The notes beneath the pieces are model-generated. The model made no database searches and was not told the DNA's origin. It was given only the letters and a program-made list of their open reading frames with translations. The translations under genes were made by a program, and so were the position numbers. From assembly GCF_016863395.1 (NCBI RefSeq), contig NZ_BOOU01000047.1:1-45568 (forward strand): a stretch of DNA of 45,568 nt. The letters run 5' to 3'. The DNA comes from Sphaerisporangium rufum (GTDB lineage: Bacteria; Actinomycetota; Actinomycetes; Streptosporangiales; Streptosporangiaceae). Of this stretch, positions 1 through 8,646 are shown piece by piece; the first letter of the stretch is position 1, and the number at the start of each line of letters is the position of its first letter.

Positions 1-37
1 AGATCATCGGCCGGGGCCGGAGGGGAATGTCGAGCCG

Positions 38-1027
38 ATGGGACCGCCCGACCCGTTCTCCGGCGGGCCGTTCGTGGTGCCCGACAACCGGCCGTGGCCG
101 GACGGCGGCGCCGATCCGACGTTCCCGGTGGCCGGGCCGCCGCCGGTCATGACCGAGCCGGTGGTCCCGGAGCCTGACCGGCCGGAGCCCGACGTCCCGC
201 CGCATCCCACGCCCACCGTGCCGGAGTCGCCGGATCCGACGACGCCGGACATTCCCGAGATCCCGCCCGTGGGCCCGGTCCAGCCGACCCCGGTTCCGAC
301 GCCACCGGTGGACCCGTATCCGGATCCGACGGTCCCGTCTCCGGATCCGTCCGGCGGGCTCCCGACGGTCCCGTCTCCGGATCCGTCCGGCGGGCTCCCG
401 ACGATCCCCTCGCCGGGGCCGTCCGGCCCGGCGACCCCGATCCCCGATCCGTCCGGGCAGTTGCCCACCACGCCGCCCGGTTCGGCGGTGCCGGCCCCCG
501 GAATGGGACTGCCGGCCTCCCCGGCCGTCCCGGCCCCGTCGTTCCCGCCGGCGCCCGGCCCCGCGACTCCGAGTCCCGCTCTGCCGTCCCTCCCGTCCGT
601 CTCGCCCTCGAACTCCGGCGCCGGGTCGCCCACCTACTCCGGCGGCGATGCCGGGCAGCGCGGCGGCACCATCGCACAGCCCCCGGCCGCCCCACCGTCG
701 CAGCCGCGGAAGACCCGCGAGGTGAAGCACGACGCGGTCCTCAAGCTGGGCAACGACATCGAGATCGGACCCGGGACGCGGGCGGAGCGACTGAAGCAGA
801 TGCCGGGTGAGAACCGGCTCGAGTGGGGGGTCTGCGGAATCGTCGGGCTCGGTATCCCGGGGGCGAACAACCAGGTCTGCACCTCCTCCGCGAGTTACCT
901 TGCCGCGCTACGGGACAGGTGCAGCGCCCTGTCCGGCCTGGTGAGGACAGCCGGCGAAAAGTGGAAGCTCACCGAGGGTGACATGGTGGAACAGGCCAAC
1001 GGCATCGGAGCGAGGGTGCCGCGATGA
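38..1027 (+). CDS. Proline-rich protein with EspC-like C-terminal domain, putative T7SS substrate
   Basis: This 329-residue protein has two parts. Residues 1-225 are Pro/Gly/Ser-rich and disordered in character. The last ~100 residues are a helical domain that resembles the C-termini of EspC-type (DUF2580-like) T7SS targets. It ends in GEKWKLTEGDMVEQANG, where a Trp sits where a YxxxD/E signal would have Tyr. The reading frame stays open to the window edge, so the true start could lie further left. ATG 38 is chosen because GGAGGGG lies 12 nt upstream. A 36-bp tandem duplication falls inside the proline-rich part. The stop overlaps the next start (ATGA), so the two are co-translated. The layout matches the protein at 11544-12740, which suggests duplication. 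Secretion is inferred; no enzymatic function is apparent. Confidence 0.7.
   Translation: MGPPDPFSGGPFVVPDNRPWPDGGADPTFPVAGPPPVMTEPVVPEPDRPEPDVPPHPTPTVPESPDPTTPDIPEIPPVGPVQPTPVPTPPVDPYPDPTVPSPDPSGGLPTVPSPDPSGGLPTIPSPGPSGPATPIPDPSGQLPTTPPGSAVPAPGMGLPASPAVPAPSFPPAPGPATPSPALPSLPSVSPSNSGAGSPTYSGGDAGQRGGTIAQPPAAPPSQPRKTREVKHDAVLKLGNDIEIGPGTRAERLKQMPGENRLEWGVCGIVGLGIPGANNQVCTSSASYLAALRDRCSALSGLVRTAGEKWKLTEGDMVEQANGIGARVPR
326..433 (+). repeat. 36-bp in-frame tandem repeat in the proline-rich segment
   Basis: Two identical 36-bp units (326-361 and 362-397) encode PTVPSPDPSGGL. A third, diverged unit follows (398-433, PTIPSPGPSGPA). The frame is preserved. This is a recent coding duplication that expands the proline-rich linker. 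Confidence 0.85.
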
Positions 1028-1890
1028 GTTACGAAAGTGGCCCGTGGCTGTACGCGGGGGGTTATGCGGGCGCGTCGTTCTTCGCCATCACCGTCAATCC
1101 GGTGCTCGGGATGGCCATTCTGGGCGCGATCGCCAGCATCACGTCCCGGCCCGACCACATGCACGAAGCCGGTGAGAAATGGCAGGCGATCGCCAATGAG
1201 ATCGACGGTGTCACCGCGGATTTCGCCAAGCTGACCCGCGAGTTCCCGCTGAGCAACTGGACGGCGGAGGACAAGCAAGCACTGGACGCGACACTCGAGG
1301 CGCTCAAGCAGAACACCGCCGAAGGGCGGAACCTGCATACCGATGCGGCCGGCACGATGCACGGGCTGGCCAAGCTCTCTTACGTCGGCGCCGTGGTGTC
1401 CGCCTCGATCGGCGGCGTGCTGGGCGCGCTGGCGGTGGCCGCTCTTGTCCCGTACACCCGGCCTGCGGCGCAGGCGGCGGGCGTGACCATCGGCCAGGCG
1501 GTCCAGCGGGTCATGCTGACCATCGTCAAGAGGAAGGTTGTGGCGGCGGGTGCCGCTGCGGCCGTGCTCGGACTGGTCTACACGTGGAACCAGAGCAAGC
1601 AGGGCGAACTTACCGGCCCCGGCACGCAGGTCAAGACCGCCGCGACCGGTCTTCAGCAGGTGGGCCTGCAGTTGTCCAACCTGCCGGCGACCGGAGCTGC
1701 GGCGCCTCCGGTGACCAGCGACCCGGGCGGGACGGCCAACCCCGCAGGCGGCGCCACGCCGACCCCGGGCGCCACGCCTGCCCCGGGCACCACGCCGACT
1801 CCGGGCAGTACGCCTGCCCCGGGCACCACGCCGAGTCCTGGCCTTGGGCCGGGTTCGAGCCCTTCACCGACCCCCGCCGCGGAGGCCTGA
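1024..1890 (+). CDS. WXG-like membrane protein with Pro/Thr repeat tail, T7SS-associated
   Basis: 288 residues. Residues ~50-105 are a charged helical segment with a central NWTAED turn, comparable to the helix-turn-helix of WXG100 proteins. Hydrophobic stretches follow at ~120-145 and ~170-190, then a C-terminal low-complexity tail built from a five-residue TPxPG pattern. The ATG lies within the stop of the upstream gene (ATGA), so translation is coupled. A hairpin directly after the stop probably ends this transcript. The protein resembles the one at 12981-13697 in order of elements (Trp-rich helical part, NWxxE turn, paired hydrophobic segments). That one also follows a proline-rich EspC-like gene. 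A role as membrane or secreted partner of the T7SS is inferred from context only. Confidence 0.65.
   Translation: MSYESGPWLYAGGYAGASFFAITVNPVLGMAILGAIASITSRPDHMHEAGEKWQAIANEIDGVTADFAKLTREFPLSNWTAEDKQALDATLEALKQNTAEGRNLHTDAAGTMHGLAKLSYVGAVVSASIGGVLGALAVAALVPYTRPAAQAAGVTIGQAVQRVMLTIVKRKVVAAGAAAAVLGLVYTWNQSKQGELTGPGTQVKTAATGLQQVGLQLSNLPATGAAAPPVTSDPGGTANPAGGATPTPGATPAPGTTPTPGSTPAPGTTPSPGLGPGSSPSPTPAAEA
1750..1840 (+). repeat. 15/30-bp coding repeats (TPxPG)
   Basis: About six imperfect 15-bp units encode alternating TPTPG and TPAPG pentapeptides. They form the flexible C-terminal tail of the 1024-1890 product. Confidence 0.75.
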
Positions 1891-1914
1891 CCGCCGGCTG
1901 CTCGGTCCGGCGGT
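1890..1914. terminator. Bidirectional hairpin terminator candidate
   Basis: ACCGCCGG (1890-1897) pairs perfectly with CCGGCGGT (1907-1914) around a 9-nt loop. It sits between two convergent genes whose stops are at 1890 and 1928. There is no T-tract, which is common for actinobacterial terminators. Confidence 0.6.
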
Positions 1915-1927
1915 TCAGGCCCGCGGG

Positions 1928-2371
1928 TCAGAGTTCCAGGCGGCGGCGGATGCGGTCCAGGTCGGCCATCACCTCGTCGTAGGTGCGGTCGTAGGCCGCC
2001 TCGGCCTGCTTGACCTGGGCGAGCGCGGCCTCGGGGTCGTTGAGCAGCTTCATCGGGTTGTCCTCGGCGCCGAACATCTCGTCCATGAGCGCGCTGGTCT
2101 GGTTCGTCAGGTCGGCGGCGGCGTCCTGGACGACGGTCTTGATCAGCTCGGCGAGGTCGGTGGAGGCCATCCGCATGACCCGGGGGTTGAGTTCCAGCTC
2201 GTGCAGACCCTGGCCGGTGTACTCCACCTTGACCATGCCGTCCTTGTCCTCGGCCCGGCCGATGAGCTCGCCGGTGCGCTGCTGGAGCTCCTCCACCCGG
2301 GCGAGCTGTCGCTGGGCGTTCTCCATCAGCTTTTCCACGTCGAATTCGGCGAACTCGCCGTACTGCGTCAT
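1928..2371 (-). CDS. YbaB/EbfC-fold protein
   Basis: 147 residues. The pattern is a helical N-terminus, a central sheet (GMVKVEYTGQGLHELELNP) followed by a conserved helix, and a helical tail, as in the YbaB/EbfC family. Members of that family are small dimeric nucleoid-associated proteins. The start is ATG 2371 (MTQYGEF), preceded by a GGGGG purine run about 9 nt upstream. The longer open frame to 2413 adds residues without family resemblance. The gene lies downstream of eccD on the same strand (106-bp gap) and probably shares its transcript. YbaB-like proteins recur beside T7SS substrates in actinomycetes. Whether this one binds DNA or chaperones a substrate cannot be told from sequence. 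Confidence 0.75.
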   Translation of the reverse strand: MTQYGEFAEFDVEKLMENAQRQLARVEELQQRTGELIGRAEDKDGMVKVEYTGQGLHELELNPRVMRMASTDLAELIKTVVQDAAADLTNQTSALMDEMFGAEDNPMKLLNDPEAALAQVKQAEAAYDRTYDEVMADLDRIRRRLEL

Positions 2372-2477
2372 GTGCCTTGTCCCCCTTCGCGCCCCACCGA
2401 TGACGATCAGCACTCTAATATCCCGCCGCAGCCGGCGACGGCCACTGAATCGGGAAAGGCGCGATTTATCCGGCGAG

Positions 2478-3950
2478 TTACCCGGCGAGCCCGCGGACCC
2501 ACGAGTAGACGTCCAGCACGCCCAGGGCCAGCGGGAACAGGCCCACGATCAGCAGGAACTCCAGGATGTCCCCGGCGCGCCCCCAGAACGGCGTCGGCGT
2601 GCTCTGCGGCAGGGAGACGGCCAGCCCGGCGGCCACCGCGGCGAGCGCGGCGAGCGCGGCGGCGGCCACCAGCGCGATCGCCGGGCCGGTCAGGGCCAGC
2701 GCGACCAGGAAGGCGGCCAGCCCGGCGACCCCGGCGCCGGTCAGCCACAGCCGCTGGCCGACACCGAGGAAGACCCGGGCGCGCAGCAGCAGCGCCAGGG
2801 CCAGCACGATCTGCAGCGCGACGCCTACCGGGCCGCGCGCGCCGAGCAGGAACAACTCGGCCCCCACCGCGACCAGCCCGACCGCGGCGGCCAGCCCGGT
2901 GGCGAACCGCTCGGCGACCAGGGCCCGCTGCTTGATCTCGTCTCCGTTGATCTGCTGCTCGTCGGCGCGCAGCTCCTCGGCGCTGCGCGGGGCGGACGGC
3001 AGCGGCAGCCGGGCCAGCCGGAAGGACAGCATCGGCACCAGCGGGGTGCAGGAGAGCACGATCGCGATGACCAGGCCGGCGACCCCGGCGGGCGGCGCTC
3101 CCCAGATCATGACGCCGGCCGCGCCGGCCGCGCCGGCCATGGACGCGACCATGACCCCGAAGAAGTTCGGCAGTCCCTCGGCGATGGTCCAGCCGGCCAC
3201 CGTGGCGGCCATCGCGGTCATGGCGAACCCGGCGAGCAGGCCGGGCGCCCCGAAGCCGGTCACCCAGGTGTCCTTGGCGGGGGCCAGCAGCCCGCACAGG
3301 AAGGCGAAGGGCAGCGCGGCGTACCCCAGGGCCGCGCCGGCACCGGCGTCGCCGAAGGCGCGCGACAGCGCGGCGCCGGCCGACAGCACGATCAGGGCGA
3401 GCAGCCCGGCGACGATGGTGGCCGCCCGCCACGGCGGTCCGGCGACGGCGATCGCCACCGCGCCGGCGGCGAGCAGCGCGACCGCCGCCCCGAGGCCGGC
3501 CGCCCGGGTGTGCCGGGCCGCCCAGCGGCCCTTGGCCTCCTTGATCCCGGTGGCGATGGTGTCGGCCACGTCGTCGAAGACGGCCTCGGGCAGCTCGGAG
3601 GGGCGCGGCAGCAGGTAGAGCACCTCGCCGTCGCGTACGTCGAGGGCGTTCAGCCCGGCGTCCAGGTCCAGCGCCCGGCCGCCCACGCGCTGCAGCGACC
3701 AGCCGGTGGTGAACACCGCCTCGTCGCCGCTCTCCCCGGCCGCCGCGAGCAGGTTGGGCAGCACGTGGGAGAGCGGCAGGTCGGAGGGGATGGCGAGGTC
3801 GATCCGCTTGTGCGGGGTGACGATGGTGACGCGGGTCATCGCCACGGCGGCGCCCGGGGAGCGCAGGATCGCGGTCCGCGGGGCGCCGCCGGCCGGGTCC
3901 AGGGCCGCGCCCGGACCGGCCGCGCGCGGGCCCGCCGGGTTCAGGGTCAC
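2478..3950 (-). CDS. eccD: T7SS membrane core component EccD
   Basis: 490 residues with the two-part EccD layout. A cytosolic ubiquitin-like (YukD-type) domain spans ~38-115 (TRVTIVTPHKRIDLAIPSD...). About eleven hydrophobic transmembrane segments follow from ~150 to the C-terminus. EccD dimers form the large lipid-filled membrane channel surface of the ESX complex together with EccB, EccC and EccE. The start is GTG 3950 because AGGAGG lies 4 nt upstream. An ATG at 3839 would also keep the ubiquitin domain but lacks a ribosome-binding site. The longer open frame to 4478 runs antisense over eccC and is rejected. eccD is divergent from eccC across a 244-bp region that holds paired promoter-like motifs. 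Confidence 0.9.
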   Translation of the reverse strand: MTLNPAGPRAAGPGAALDPAGGAPRTAILRSPGAAVAMTRVTIVTPHKRIDLAIPSDLPLSHVLPNLLAAAGESGDEAVFTTGWSLQRVGGRALDLDAGLNALDVRDGEVLYLLPRPSELPEAVFDDVADTIATGIKEAKGRWAARHTRAAGLGAAVALLAAGAVAIAVAGPPWRAATIVAGLLALIVLSAGAALSRAFGDAGAGAALGYAALPFAFLCGLLAPAKDTWVTGFGAPGLLAGFAMTAMAATVAGWTIAEGLPNFFGVMVASMAGAAGAAGVMIWGAPPAGVAGLVIAIVLSCTPLVPMLSFRLARLPLPSAPRSAEELRADEQQINGDEIKQRALVAERFATGLAAAVGLVAVGAELFLLGARGPVGVALQIVLALALLLRARVFLGVGQRLWLTGAGVAGLAAFLVALALTGPAIALVAAAALAALAAVAAGLAVSLPQSTPTPFWGRAGDILEFLLIVGLFPLALGVLDVYSWVRGLAG

Positions 3951-3988
3951 GCCGCCTCCTGGTGTGGTCACGCGGGTATCACGCGAAT

Positions 3989-4093
3989 ACCGTAGCGGCC
4001 GCCGATCGGGCAGGCGCGCGGCGATGTCGAGATGACGAGAAGAATTTCGCTTTCGCGTAGTTCCTCCCGACCGGTGATCGGCTTCGCTACGGT
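3989..4093. promoter_or_regulatory. Divergent eccD/eccC control region with inverted GATCGGC...CGCTACGGT elements
   Basis: On the plus strand, GATCGGC-TT-CGCTACGGT occupies 4076-4093 and points to eccC. On the minus strand, GATCGGC-GGC-CGCTACGGT occupies 4007-3989 and points to eccD. In both, TACGGT fits a TAnnnT -10 hexamer, about 100 nt before the eccC start and about 40 nt before the eccD start. The flanking DNA (4021-4060) is AT-richer than its surroundings. This is either a pair of promoters sharing sigma/activator determinants or an operator present in two inverted copies. No good -35 TTGACA is visible. Confidence 0.5.
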
Positions 4094-4194
4094 GGGGGCA
4101 TCGGTGCGGTTCCTCCGGACCGGGGGCCGTGGCCAGGGGACCGCGGGACGCAATGGGGGAGCCGTGTGCACGACATCTGCGTGATGGAGCGACG

Positions 4195-7100
4195 GTGGGC
4201 ATAGTCGTGGTCCGGCGGCCCGAGCGGCGGCCGCCTCCGGCACCGCCGCGCGGCGAGATCCTCCTGGAGTCGCCGCCGGAGATCCCGGAGACCACATCTG
4301 GGGGGTTCACCCAGATCCTTACCTTCATGCCCATGGTGGCGGGCGGGGCCGCGATGGGCCTGATGTTCACCGCGGGCGGCAATACCAACCCGATCATGTA
4401 CGTGGCCAGCGGCATGTTCGCCTTCTCCATGGTCGGCATGAGCCTCAGCCAGCTCGGCCGGGCGGCCGGGGAACGCAAGACGCGGCTGAACGGCCAGCGC
4501 CGTGACTACTTCCGCTACCTGTCCCAGACCCGCCGCAAGGTGCGCCGGGCGGCCCGCCAGCAGCGGGAGGCGCTGCACTGGAACGGCCCCGACCCCGAGA
4601 CGCTGTGGTCGGTCGTCCCCGGCCCGCGCCTGTGGGAACGGCGCCCGCGCGACGGCGACTTCGCCACCGTCCGGGTCGGCACCGGCACCCAGCGCCTGGC
4701 GGTGCAGCTCATCCCGCCGGAGTCCAAGCCGGTGGAGGACCTGGACGCCATGTCCGCCGCGGCGCTGCGCAGGTTCGTCCGCGCCCACTCGACGGTGGAC
4801 GACCTGCCCATCGCCATGGCGCTGCACGCCTTCGCCCGGGTACTGCCGGCCGGCGATCCGGTCGCCGTCCGCGACCTGGTGCGCTCGCTGGTCGCCCAGC
4901 TCGCGGTGTTCCATTCGCCGGAGGACATGCGGATCGCGGTCTGCGCGAGCAAGGAGTGGATGGCCCACTGGGAATGGGTCAAGTGGCTGCCGCACGCCCT
5001 GCATCCGGAGGAGACCGACGCCGCCGGGCAGGTGCGCCTGATGACCGAGGACCTGAGCGAGCTGGACCGGCTGCTCGGCGGCGAGCTCAAGGACCGCGGC
5101 CGCTTCCGCGCCGGCCCGTCGGTGGAGTCGCTGCCCTACCACGTGGTGATCGTGGACGGCGGCTACGTCCCCGCCGACTCCACCCTGGGGATGGACGCCA
5201 TCCAGGGCGTCACCGTCATCGACCTCGGCGGGACGGTCACCACGGTCGAGGAGGCCACCACGCTCCGGCTGGAGGTGCTGCCCGACCGGTTCAACCGGGT
5301 CCAGCACGACCATGCCGGCAAGGAGATCGTGACCGGTCTCGGCCGGCCGGACCGGCTGTCGTTCCTGCAGGCGGACGGGCTGGCCCGCCAGCTCGCGCCG
5401 CTGCGCGCCTCTCCGGCCAAGAGCGGCGAGGGCCAGGACGTGCTGGCGGCCAACATGACCCTGACCGAGCTGCTCGGTGTCGGCGACCCGGAACGGGTGG
5501 ACGTGCCGGCCCTGTGGCGCCCTCGTGCACCGCGTAACCGATTGCGGGTGCCGATCGGCCTCGGCGCCGACGGCCGGGTCGTGGAGCTGGACATCAAGGA
5601 GTCCGCCCAGGGCGGCATGGGCCCGCACGGCCTGGTCATCGGTGCCACCGGCTCCGGCAAGAGCGAGCTGCTGCGCACCCTGGTGCTCGGACTGGCGACG
5701 ACCCACTCCTCGGAGATCCTCAACCTGGTGCTGGTCGACTTCAAGGGCGGAGCCACCTTCCTCGGCCTGGACACGCTGCCGCACGTCTCCGCGGTGATCA
5801 CCAACCTGGAGGACGAGCTGCCGCTGGTCGACCGCATGTACGACGCCCTGCACGGCGAGATGGTCCGCCGCCAGGAGCTGCTGCGCGCGGCCGGCAACTA
5901 CGCCTCGCTGCGCGACTACGAGCGCGCCCGCGAGCAGGGCGCCGACCTGCGGCCGATGCCCACCCTGTTCGTCGTGCTGGACGAGTTCAGCGAGCTGCTG
6001 TCGGCCAAGCCGGAGTTCATCGAACTGTTCGTCATGATCGGCCGGCTCGGCCGGTCGCTCGGCGTCCACCTGCTGCTGGCCTCGCAGCGCCTGGAGGAGG
6101 GCCGGCTGCGCGGCCTGGACACCCACCTGTCCTACCGGATCGGCCTGCGGACCTTCTCGGCGATGGAGAGCCGGGTCGTCCTCGGCGTCGCCGACGCCTA
6201 CGAGCTGCCGCCGGCACCGGGCAACGGCTACCTGAAGTACGACACGACCGGCATGACCCGGTTCAAGGCCGCCTACGTGTCCGGGCCGTTCGCCCCCGAT
6301 ACCCGCCCGCAGCGCCGCGCCGCCACCGACCAGCGGCAGGTCGTGCCCTACGGGCCGGAGTACGTGGCGCCGCCGGTCGCCCCCGAGGAGCCGGAGTCCG
6401 AGCCGCAGACGGCGGTGACCGGCCGGGACAGCCTGCTGGACATCATGGTCCGGCAGTTCGGCGGGTACGGGCCGCCCGCGCACCGGATCTGGCTGCCGCC
6501 GCTGGCCGAGCCGCTGACCCTCAGCCATCTGCTCCCGCCGCTGAGCATCACCCCCGAGTACGGGCTGACCACCGCCGGCTGGTCGGGCCGCGGCCGGCTG
6601 CGGGCGGTGCTCGGCATCGTCGACCGGCCGTTCGAGCAGCGGCGCGACCCGCTCGGCGTCGACCTGTCCGGCGCGGCCGGCCACCTGGCGATCGTCGGGT
6701 CGCCGCAGAGCGGCAAGAGCACCATCCTGCGCACGCTCATCTGCGGGATGGCGCTCACCCACACCCCGCGCGAGGCGCAGTTCTACTGCCTGGACTTCGG
6801 CGGCGGCACCCTCACATCGCTGGAGGACCTGCCGCACGTCGGCGGGGTCGCCAACCGGCTGGACGGCGACCGGGTGCGCCGTACCGTCGCCGAGGTGACC
6901 GGCCTGCTGCAGGAACGGGAGCGCGAGTTCGCCGAGCGGGGCATCGACTCGTTCGCCACCTACCGCCGGCAGGTCGCCGAGGGCGCCATCACCGGCAACG
7001 CCCACGGTGACGTCTTCCTGGTGGTGGACGGCTGGCTCACCGTGCGCCAGGAGTTCGACTCGCTGGAGCCGACGATCACCGACCTGGCCGCCCGCGGCCT

Positions 7101-8178
7101 GGGCTACGGCATCCACGTGGTCGCCGCCACCAACAAGTGGTCGGAGTTCCGCCCCGGCATCCGCGACCTGTTCGGCTCCCGGCTGGAGCTGCGGCTCGGC
7201 GACGCCTACGAGTCGGAGGTGAACCGCAAGACCGCGCTGCTGGTGCCCGAGGGCGTTCCCGGCCGGGGACTCACCCGCGACGGCCACCACTTCCTCAGCG
7301 GGCTGCCGCGCATCGACGGCGTCCGGCAGGCCGACGACCTCGCGGTGGGGGTGCGGGCCCTGGTGGACGCGGTCCGCGAGGCGTGGCCGGGCGAGCCGGC
7401 GCCGCGGGTGCGGCTGCTGCCCGCCGTGCTGCCGGTCACGGCCCTGCCCACCGCGGAGCAGACCGGTCCGCGCGTCCCGATCGGCATCGACGAGGCCACC
7501 CTGTCCCCGGTGTCGGCCGACTTCGCCACCGACCCGCACCTGGTGGTGATCGGCGACACCGAGAGCGGCAAGTCCAACCTGCTGCGCCTGGTGGCCGAGG
7601 GCGTCGTCGCCCGGCACGAACCGGCGCGGGCGCGGCTCATCGTCATCGACTACCGCCGCTCGCTGCTGGACGCCGCCTACACCGAGCACCGCATCGGCTA
7701 CGCCGCCTCCAGCACCACGGCGGCGGAGATGGTCGCCGAGGCCAGGGAGGCACTGGTCAAGCGGCTGCCGCCCGCCGACCTCACCCCCGACCAGCTACGC
7801 GCGCGCGACTGGTGGAAGGGTGCCGACCTGTACTTCGTCGTGGACGACTACGACCTGGTGGCCACCGGCAACAACCCGCTGGCCCCGCTGCTCGACCTGC
7901 TGCCGCAGGCCCGCGACATCGGCCTGCACCTGGTGCTCGCCCGCGCGATGGGCGGAGCCGGCCGGGCGATGTTCGACCCGGTCCTGCAGCGCCTGAAGGA
8001 CATGGCGACCCCGGCGGTCATCATGTCCGGCGACCGGGACGAGGGCGTGCTGTTCGGGGTGCGCCCGCACGCGCTGCCGCCGGGCCGGGCCTACCTGGTG
8101 GACCGCAGGTACGGCTCGCGGCTGGTGCAGACCGCCTTCCTGCCGGTCGGTGCGCCGGCGGGCGGAGAGGGCGGGTGA
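4195..8178 (+). CDS. eccC: T7SS FtsK/SpoIIIE-family ATPase EccC (EccCa-EccCb fused)
   Basis: 1327 residues. This is the motor and substrate-recognition subunit of the ESX secretion machine. The N-terminus (GIVVVRRPERRPPP) is typical of actinobacterial EccC and is followed by two membrane segments (~37-85). Three FtsK/SpoIIIE ATPase domains carry Walker A motifs at ~483 (GATGSGKS), ~835 (GSPQSGKS) and ~1120 (GDTESGKS). Walker B is intact in domain 1 (VVLDEFSE), reads VVDGW in domain 2 and VVDDYD in domain 3, so domain 2 lacks the usual acidic second residue. The start is GTG 4195, with GGAG 5 nt upstream. The open frame continues 22 codons further but those residues are not EccC-like. It heads an operon with the EspC-like and WXG-NlpC genes. 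Confidence 0.95.
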   Translation: MGIVVVRRPERRPPPAPPRGEILLESPPEIPETTSGGFTQILTFMPMVAGGAAMGLMFTAGGNTNPIMYVASGMFAFSMVGMSLSQLGRAAGERKTRLNGQRRDYFRYLSQTRRKVRRAARQQREALHWNGPDPETLWSVVPGPRLWERRPRDGDFATVRVGTGTQRLAVQLIPPESKPVEDLDAMSAAALRRFVRAHSTVDDLPIAMALHAFARVLPAGDPVAVRDLVRSLVAQLAVFHSPEDMRIAVCASKEWMAHWEWVKWLPHALHPEETDAAGQVRLMTEDLSELDRLLGGELKDRGRFRAGPSVESLPYHVVIVDGGYVPADSTLGMDAIQGVTVIDLGGTVTTVEEATTLRLEVLPDRFNRVQHDHAGKEIVTGLGRPDRLSFLQADGLARQLAPLRASPAKSGEGQDVLAANMTLTELLGVGDPERVDVPALWRPRAPRNRLRVPIGLGADGRVVELDIKESAQGGMGPHGLVIGATGSGKSELLRTLVLGLATTHSSEILNLVLVDFKGGATFLGLDTLPHVSAVITNLEDELPLVDRMYDALHGEMVRRQELLRAAGNYASLRDYERAREQGADLRPMPTLFVVLDEFSELLSAKPEFIELFVMIGRLGRSLGVHLLLASQRLEEGRLRGLDTHLSYRIGLRTFSAMESRVVLGVADAYELPPAPGNGYLKYDTTGMTRFKAAYVSGPFAPDTRPQRRAATDQRQVVPYGPEYVAPPVAPEEPESEPQTAVTGRDSLLDIMVRQFGGYGPPAHRIWLPPLAEPLTLSHLLPPLSITPEYGLTTAGWSGRGRLRAVLGIVDRPFEQRRDPLGVDLSGAAGHLAIVGSPQSGKSTILRTLICGMALTHTPREAQFYCLDFGGGTLTSLEDLPHVGGVANRLDGDRVRRTVAEVTGLLQEREREFAERGIDSFATYRRQVAEGAITGNAHGDVFLVVDGWLTVRQEFDSLEPTITDLAARGLGYGIHVVAATNKWSEFRPGIRDLFGSRLELRLGDAYESEVNRKTALLVPEGVPGRGLTRDGHHFLSGLPRIDGVRQADDLAVGVRALVDAVREAWPGEPAPRVRLLPAVLPVTALPTAEQTGPRVPIGIDEATLSPVSADFATDPHLVVIGDTESGKSNLLRLVAEGVVARHEPARARLIVIDYRRSLLDAAYTEHRIGYAASSTTAAEMVAEAREALVKRLPPADLTPDQLRARDWWKGADLYFVVDDYDLVATGNNPLAPLLDLLPQARDIGLHLVLARAMGGAGRAMFDPVLQRLKDMATPAVIMSGDRDEGVLFGVRPHALPPGRAYLVDRRYGSRLVQTAFLPVGAPAGGEGG

Positions 8179-8227
8179 ACGGCGGCGGAATTACGGCCAG
8201 TCCCGGCCACCGGGACGGTACGACAGA

Positions 8228-8233
8228 TATGAT
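8228..8233 (+). promoter_or_regulatory. Possible -10 element before the EspC-like gene
   Basis: TATGAT lies in a short AT-rich patch between eccC and the gene starting at 8320. No clear -35 is visible, so this is a weak internal promoter candidate. Confidence 0.25.
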
Positions 8234-8319
8234 CATTTCGGTTGTTCCGGGCGATCGGCCGGCCGGGGGCGGCGCCGTTCCGCCCGCGGGCGGAACGGCG
8301 GGGACGGAGGGATTCGGTC

Positions 8320-8646
8320 ATGACGTTCGAGCTCCAGCGCGGGACGCTCATCAAGCTGGGAGAGATCGTCGCCGACCAGGGGCGCAAGCTGGCCGGCATC
8401 GGCGACCGGTTCACCCCGGTCCAGGGCACTCCTCCCGCGATGTTCGGTGCGCTCCCGGCGACCAGCGAGATCACCGCCGCGGTCGGCGCGCTGGAGGCGC
8501 ACGTCCACGAGGACCTGTCCACCTACGCCAAGCTGCGCTGCGACCAGGTGGACCGCGCCCTGGACACCATCGAGGCCAACGTGCGCAAGGCCGAAGACGC
8601 CAGCAGCCCGCGGCGCGGCGGCGGGAACGGGACCGGCGGGCGATGA
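8320..8646 (+). CDS. EspC-like T7SS target protein
   Basis: 108 residues, all helical in character. A short N-terminal segment is followed by a Gly/Pro-containing turn (~32-45), then long helices with a DLSTYAKLRCDQVDRALDTI heptad-like pattern and a terminal RKAED in the place of the YxxxD/E signal. This fits the ~100-residue EspC/DUF2580-type T7SS target family, which forms heterodimers with partner substrates. The start is ATG 8320, with GGAGGG 8 nt upstream. The open frame begins earlier, at 8242, without a ribosome-binding site. The stop overlaps the next ATG (ATGA), which makes the WXG-NlpC protein at 8643 its likely partner. Placement directly behind eccC supports a T7SS role. Confidence 0.7.
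   Translation: MTFELQRGTLIKLGEIVADQGRKLAGIGDRFTPVQGTPPAMFGALPATSEITAAVGALEAHVHEDLSTYAKLRCDQVDRALDTIEANVRKAEDASSPRRGGGNGTGGR

Noticed and set aside
2407-3432. 341-codon minus-strand frame within eccD
   Set aside because: It overlaps eccD in a different frame and has Arg/Gly/Ala shadow composition without membrane segments, whereas the eccD frame has clear family features.
4087-7689. 1200-codon minus-strand open frame opposite eccC
   Set aside because: It is antisense to a confident gene and its Arg/Gln/His/Gly-rich product has no family features. Such frames are expected at this GC content.
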